This document shows positions 13,712-16,726 of a stretch of DNA of 16,726 bases, one piece after another (position 1 is the stretch's first letter; the number at the start of each line of letters is the position of its first letter). The notes beneath the pieces are model-generated. The model saw only the letters and a program-made list of their open reading frames with translations, did not search any database and was not told where the DNA came from. Both the position numbers and the translations under genes were made by a program. Source of the stretch: Methylococcaceae bacterium. GTDB lineage: Bacteria > Pseudomonadota > Gammaproteobacteria > Methylococcales > Methylococcaceae. Location: assembly GCA_005792805.1 (NCBI GenBank), contig SXQV01000165.1:1-16726 (forward strand), written 5' to 3'.

Positions 13712-15481
13712 TCAGGTGGGAACTGCGTCTTTACCAAACTGCAAACGATACAGTTCGCCATAATGGCTCTGTCTTTGCATTAGCTCATCATGGGTACCTG
13801 TTTCAATGATGCGGCCATCCTTCATGACGTGTATCTGATCGGCGCGCTGTATGGTCGAGAGGCGGTGCGCGATTACGAGCGTGGTCCGGTTCTGCATCAG
13901 CGTTTCCAGTGCTTGCTGCACATGCCGCTCTGACTCCGCATCCAGCGCCGACGTGGCTTCATCGAGAATCAGGATGGGGGCGTTTTTCAGCAGCGCACGG
14001 GCACTCGCGATGCGCTGGCGTTGACCGCCGGAGAGCAGAATGCCCTGTTCGCCCACTCTCGTGTCAAAGCCCTCGGGCAGGCTCTCGATAAAGGATAGGG
14101 CATGTGCGGCAATAGCCGCTTCGCGAATTTGCTCGCGAGTGGTCGTCCCCCGGCTCCCATAGCCAATATTGTTGGCGATCGTATCGTTGAACAGCGTCAC
14201 TTCCTGGCCCACATAGGCGATGTGGTGGCGAAGGTTGGCTAGCGCCAAGTCCCGGATATTCACGCCATCCACCCGGATTTCACCGGCTGTCGGTTCATAC
14301 AGCCGGGGCAGTAGCCGGATCAGCGAAGTTTTCCCGCTCCCCGAATGACCGACCAGCGCGATGGTTTTACCCTGGGGTATCGACAGGTCGATATCGGTCA
14401 GAACGGTGTCGCCGTCTTCCTGATAGGCGAGACTGACCCGGCGGTATTCCACCTGTCCCGCGACCCGTGGAAGCTCGATCGTTCCCGTGTCGCACTCACG
14501 CCCGCTGTCAAGCAGCTCGAAGATGCTGCCTCCCGCCGCAATGCCGCGCTGCACGACGTTGGCGAGATTGGCGACCCGCTTGATTGGGCTCAGCATCATC
14601 GACATGGCGGCGATAAAGGAGATCAGGCTACCGGGTGTAATGCTGCTACGGACGGCATCCAGGGAAACGACGTAGAGTACGGCGGCAAAACCACTGACGT
14701 AGATCAATTGAATGGCTGATCCGGCGAAGGCCTCGGTAGCAATCCGCTTCATGTAGCGCTGAAAGTTAAGTTCGTTTTCCTGATCGAACTTGTTGGCCTC
14801 ATAGGTCTTGCCGTTGAAAACTTTCACGATACGCTGGGCATCGATCGCTTCTTGGGCCACATGGCCAACATGGCCCATTGACTCCTGAATGCGGCGGCTG
14901 ATGCTGCGAAAGCGCTTGCTGACCCGGCTGATGCTGATGCCCAGCAAGGGACCGACGATCAGTAACACCAGCGACAGCTGAACATTCTCATACACCATCA
15001 GGGCGATCAACCCGATGATGGTCAAGCCATCCCTGAATATTCCCATGATGCCGTTGGTCAGGGACTCGGCGACCTGTTCAGTGTTGAACAGCAGCTGGGA
15101 CATAAGTTGCCCTGATGACGACCTGTCATAAGTGGCGCAGGGCAAATTGAGAAACTGGTCGAACATGTCCTTGCGCAAGTCGGTGATGACCCGCCGGCTG
15201 ACCCAGCCCGAATAATAGTCTCCACCAAAACCGGCGATTCCCCTTACGATGGACAGCCCGATCAGCACCAGGGGCGCGATACGCAGGACTGAGGGATCGT
15301 TGTTGACAAAGCTGCCATCAATCAGTGGCTGGATGAGCTTGGCAAATGCCGGGCCCAGCGCCGCGTATACCATCATCGCGATAACGGCGACCAGAAATCG
15401 CCGCCAATAGGGCGCGGCATAGTGCAGCAGACGCCGATAAGTTGTCATGCTATTGGGGGCGGTGGATGTGGCCTGACTCAT
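13712..15481 (-). CDS. msbA: Lipid A export ABC transporter MsbA
   Basis: A 589-residue half-transporter. The membrane domain of six helices covers about 15-320, and the ATPase domain about 340-585. ATPase motifs are complete: Walker A GHSGSGKTS (378-386), Q-loop Gln426, signature LSGGQ (483-487), Walker B ILILDEATSALD (from 503) and His539. The C-terminal end and the YVGQEVTLFNDTIANNI stretch are typical of MsbA. As a homodimer it flips lipid A-core across the inner membrane. The start at 15481 has AGGGA close upstream; an internal ATG at codon 12 (MTTYRRLL) is also possible. No lpxK or other lipid A gene follows here: it converges directly on acr3. A generic multidrug exporter is the alternative, but length and motifs favour MsbA. 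Confidence 0.92.
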   Translation of the reverse strand: MSQATSTAPNSMTTYRRLLHYAAPYWRRFLVAVIAMMVYAALGPAFAKLIQPLIDGSFVNNDPSVLRIAPLVLIGLSIVRGIAGFGGDYYSGWVSRRVITDLRKDMFDQFLNLPCATYDRSSSGQLMSQLLFNTEQVAESLTNGIMGIFRDGLTIIGLIALMVYENVQLSLVLLIVGPLLGISISRVSKRFRSISRRIQESMGHVGHVAQEAIDAQRIVKVFNGKTYEANKFDQENELNFQRYMKRIATEAFAGSAIQLIYVSGFAAVLYVVSLDAVRSSITPGSLISFIAAMSMMLSPIKRVANLANVVQRGIAAGGSIFELLDSGRECDTGTIELPRVAGQVEYRRVSLAYQEDGDTVLTDIDLSIPQGKTIALVGHSGSGKTSLIRLLPRLYEPTAGEIRVDGVNIRDLALANLRHHIAYVGQEVTLFNDTIANNIGYGSRGTTTREQIREAAIAAHALSFIESLPEGFDTRVGEQGILLSGGQRQRIASARALLKNAPILILDEATSALDAESERHVQQALETLMQNRTTLVIAHRLSTIQRADQIHVMKDGRIIETGTHDELMQRQSHYGELYRLQFGKDAVPT

Positions 15482-15674
15482 GGGATCCCTGTTGTTCTTT
15501 TTTGACTGCGCTGAAATCTAAAGTAACCCGACGGCCTTCGGCAAAAGCTAAATTGCGCGGGATATTCTCATCAGCATCGAAGAGGCAGACGGTCTGGCCC
15601 GTTGGCCGATATGTGGGGAGTAGCCCGAATGGGCCAAGGGGAATTGGCGTGTTGACGAAGTCAATCAACAACAC
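15450..15674 (-). CDS. Doubtful small ORF between ybdD and msbA
   Basis: A possible 74-residue reading frame beginning with GTG that overlaps the last ten bases of ybdD and runs 32 bases into msbA. I recognise no family. The middle part (ENIPRNLAFAEGRRVTLDF) looks protein-like, faintly recalling the last strand of a cold-shock domain, but this is not a match I can defend. Overlaps at both ends and the lack of a binding site argue against it; the stretch 15482-15664 may be just the msbA leader. Confidence 0.18.
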   Translation of the reverse strand: MLLIDFVNTPIPLGPFGLLPTYRPTGQTVCLFDADENIPRNLAFAEGRRVTLDFSAVKKEQQGSHESGHIHRPQ

Positions 15675-15898
15675 CGTTTAATGCCATTCCAGCGCCGCTG
15701 GACTTCAGCGGCGTGGAACGATTTGCGGTCAAGCGGTGGATCTCCCGCTGCGCTTTGGTGGTGCGTTTGCCAGTGAGCAACATATCGCTCATAAGCATCA
15801 TCGCCCGTTATCGCCCGGGCTAAGCGCCAGCCCTGCCTGACCATCGTGATCAGGGGGTGAAACCTCGCAAAATCACCCGCCGTGGCTGCGGTTTTCAC
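15665..15898 (-). CDS. ybdD: YbdD/YjiX-family (DUF466) small protein
   Basis: A 59- to 77-residue protein. TGDDAYERYVAHW, PPLDRKSFHAAE and the invariant end RRWNGIKRCC identify the YbdD/YjiX family, whose members end in a double cysteine. The longest form starts at GTG 15898 (77 residues); the ATG at 15844 gives 59, slightly below the usual 62-67, and neither has a good ribosome binding site, so the start is open. These proteins are normally encoded next to cstA or yjiY, peptide or pyruvate carriers, and are thought to help them. No such carrier is present here; instead the gene lies 35 bases after rpmG on the same strand. Confidence 0.8.
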   Translation of the reverse strand: MKTAATAGDFARFHPLITMVRQGWRLARAITGDDAYERYVAHWQTHHQSAAGDPPLDRKSFHAAEVQRRWNGIKRCC

Positions 15899-15933
15899 GA
15901 GAGTTCCGGATTGGCTGGAGGGGCGGAGCCCTT

Positions 15934-16089
15934 TTACTTGATCTTGCCTTCCTTGTAAGCCACATGCTGGCGAACAACGGGATCAAACTTCTTGATCTCC
16001 ATTTTCTCGGGCATATTCTTCTTGTTCTTGGTCGTGGTGTAGAAATGACCAGTGCCAGCACTGGATACCAATTTGATCTTGTCGCGCAT
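15934..16089 (-). CDS. rpmG: 50S ribosomal protein L33
   Basis: A 51-residue protein, full length for L33: [20 protein letters not shown], then [17 protein letters not shown] and the end [10 protein letters not shown]. It lacks the CxxC zinc pairs, so it is the cysteine-free form. It is part of the large ribosomal subunit near the E site. AGGAG precedes the start by about six bases. It is 15 bases after rpmB, the usual rpmBG pair, and shares its promoter. Identity is certain from sequence. Confidence 0.98.
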   Translation of the reverse strand: MRDKIKLVSSAGTGHFYTTTKNKKNMPEKMEIKKFDPVVRQHVAYKEGKIK

Positions 16090-16104
16090 GATCTACTCCT
16101 GAAA

Positions 16105-16341
16105 TCAGACTTTATCGCCGCGCTTGCGGATATCCGCGAGGACAGCGTCGATGCCTTTCTTGTCGATGGTGCGAAGCCCATGGCTGGAGACGCGCAGGCG
16201 CACCCAACGGTTTTCGCTCTCTACCCAGAACCGGTGCTCATGCAGATTCGGGTTAAAGATTCGCTTGGTCTTATTGTTAGCGTGAGAGACGTTATGGCCT
16301 ACAATACGGCCCTTGCCCGTCACTTGGCATATTCTTGACAT
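16105..16341 (-). CDS. rpmB: 50S ribosomal protein L28
   Basis: A 78-residue protein, normal length for proteobacterial L28, beginning [20 protein letters not shown] and containing [15 protein letters not shown] and [17 protein letters not shown]. The frame is open further upstream, but the ATG at 16341 is correct: it matches the family start and has GAGG six or seven bases before it. First gene of rpmB-rpmG, possibly with ybdD. A sigma70-like promoter lies about 45 bases upstream. Divergent from gshB. Confidence 0.98.
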   Translation of the reverse strand: MSRICQVTGKGRIVGHNVSHANNKTKRIFNPNLHEHRFWVESENRWVRLRVSSHGLRTIDKKGIDAVLADIRKRGDKV

Positions 16342-16383
16342 GATGAACCTCGGTTCGCCTGGCTGGGTACGGAAAAGCCGCAC

Positions 16384-16413
16384 TTTATATGCCATTCCCT
16401 AGGTTCAAGTCAA
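16384..16413 (-). promoter_or_regulatory. Sigma70-like promoter of rpmBG
   Basis: Read on the minus strand, TTGACT (16413-16408, 5/6 to consensus) and TATAAA (16389-16384, 5/6) are separated by 18 bases. The -10 lies 42 bases before the rpmB start codon, giving a leader of about 35 bases that includes its ribosome binding site. Confidence 0.65.
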
Positions 16414-16448
16414 GCGACGCCCCCCTTTAATCCTTCCTGATCATACGC

Positions 16449-16726
16449 ATGACACTCAAGCTCGGGATCGTCATGGATCCCATCGACAAGATAAAAATCC
16501 ATAAGGACACCAGCTTTGCGATGCTGCTGGAAGCCAGTTCGCGCGGTTACGAACTGCATTACATGGAGTTGAATGACCTTTATCTCCGCGATGGGCGCAC
16601 CTATGCCAGGATGCGGCGATTGAGCGTCCGGCGCGATGAAAAAGCCTGGTTCAGCTTTGATGGCGTGTTGGATGCGCCGCTGGATGAGCTGGATGTCGTC
16701 CTGATGCGCAAGGATCCGCCGTTCGA
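16449..16726 (+). CDS. gshB: Glutathione synthetase, 5' part
   Basis: The first 92 codons are visible; the gene runs off the window edge. KLGIVMDPIDKIKIHKDTSF, AMLLEASSRGYELHYMELND and LDVVLMRKDPPF match the N-terminal domain of GshB closely, including the conserved RKDPPF. The enzyme joins glycine to gamma-glutamylcysteine using ATP to complete glutathione. The ATG at 16449 gives the family start; there is no clear ribosome binding site. Divergent from rpmB with 107 bases between them. Glutathione could serve as reductant for ArsC in this organism, an inference. Confidence 0.96.
   Translation, partial: MTLKLGIVMDPIDKIKIHKDTSFAMLLEASSRGYELHYMELNDLYLRDGRTYARMRRLSVRRDEKAWFSFDGVLDAPLDELDVVLMRKDPPF

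Noticed and set aside
15790..15815. Tandem ATCGCCCG repeat
   Set aside because: Two short copies inside the ybdD coding region; no further copies, so not an array or site.
15934..16089. Apparent frameshift near the 3' end of rpmG
   Set aside because: On first reading I inserted an extra base near 15960. Rechecking against the neighbouring frame shows the gene is intact, ending [10 protein letters not shown].
1..16726. CRISPR array, tRNA, rRNA, integrase or insertion sequence
   Set aside because: I saw no regularly spaced repeats, tRNA-like cloverleaf, rRNA segment or transposase reading frame on either strand.

Overview
The window looks like chromosomal DNA of a Gram-negative proteobacterium that oxidises C1 compounds. 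The Gram-negative call rests on a Do-family periplasmic protease, an MsbA-type lipid A flippase, a lipoprotein, a Tat-exported sulfite dehydrogenase and a gshB start very close to the enterobacterial protein. The C1 call rests on a complete fhcBADC operon for the formyltransferase/hydrolase complex of the tetrahydromethanopterin (H4MPT) pathway, found in methylotrophs and methanotrophs. A gammaproteobacterial methylotroph or methanotroph is my best guess; nothing here fixes the genus.

Layout. 1-771 (+): 3' part of a DegP/DegQ-type serine protease. 834-3508 (-): a probable operon, read right to left, of a DUF4136 lipoprotein, sulfite dehydrogenase sorA, its cytochrome c subunit sorB, and a small cupin. 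3688-4122 (+): a short EamA-type membrane protein. 4296-9055 (+): fhcB, fhcA, fhcD, fhcC, tightly spaced, with a leader that can fold over the first ribosome binding site. 9056-9194: a gap holding a long imperfect hairpin. 9195-11171 (+): a membrane O-acyltransferase fused to an SGNH domain. 11318-13699 (+): an arsenic operon arsR-arsI-arsC-acr3 with a probable ArsR operator over its promoter and first codon. 13712-15481 (-): msbA, converging on acr3. 15665-16341 (-): rpmB-rpmG-ybdD behind a clear sigma70-like promoter. 16449-end (+): 5' end of gshB.

How they work together. FhcABCD takes the formyl group from formyl-H4MPT through a methanofuran-like carrier to free formate, the step that links formaldehyde oxidation to formate. 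SorAB oxidises sulfite in the periplasm and passes electrons to c-type cytochromes. The arsenic operon covers sensing (ArsR), demethylation of trivalent methylarsenicals (ArsI), arsenate reduction (ArsC) and arsenite export (Acr3). MsbA and the acyltransferase concern the outer envelope.

I do not see a wholly unknown multi-gene system. The items most worth a second look are the ArsR operator with an apparently leaderless arsR, the REP-like hairpin after fhcC, the fhc leader, the ybdD gene placed behind rpmBG instead of cstA, and the cupin next to sorAB that lacks two usual metal ligands. No gene-free stretch exceeds 300 bases.
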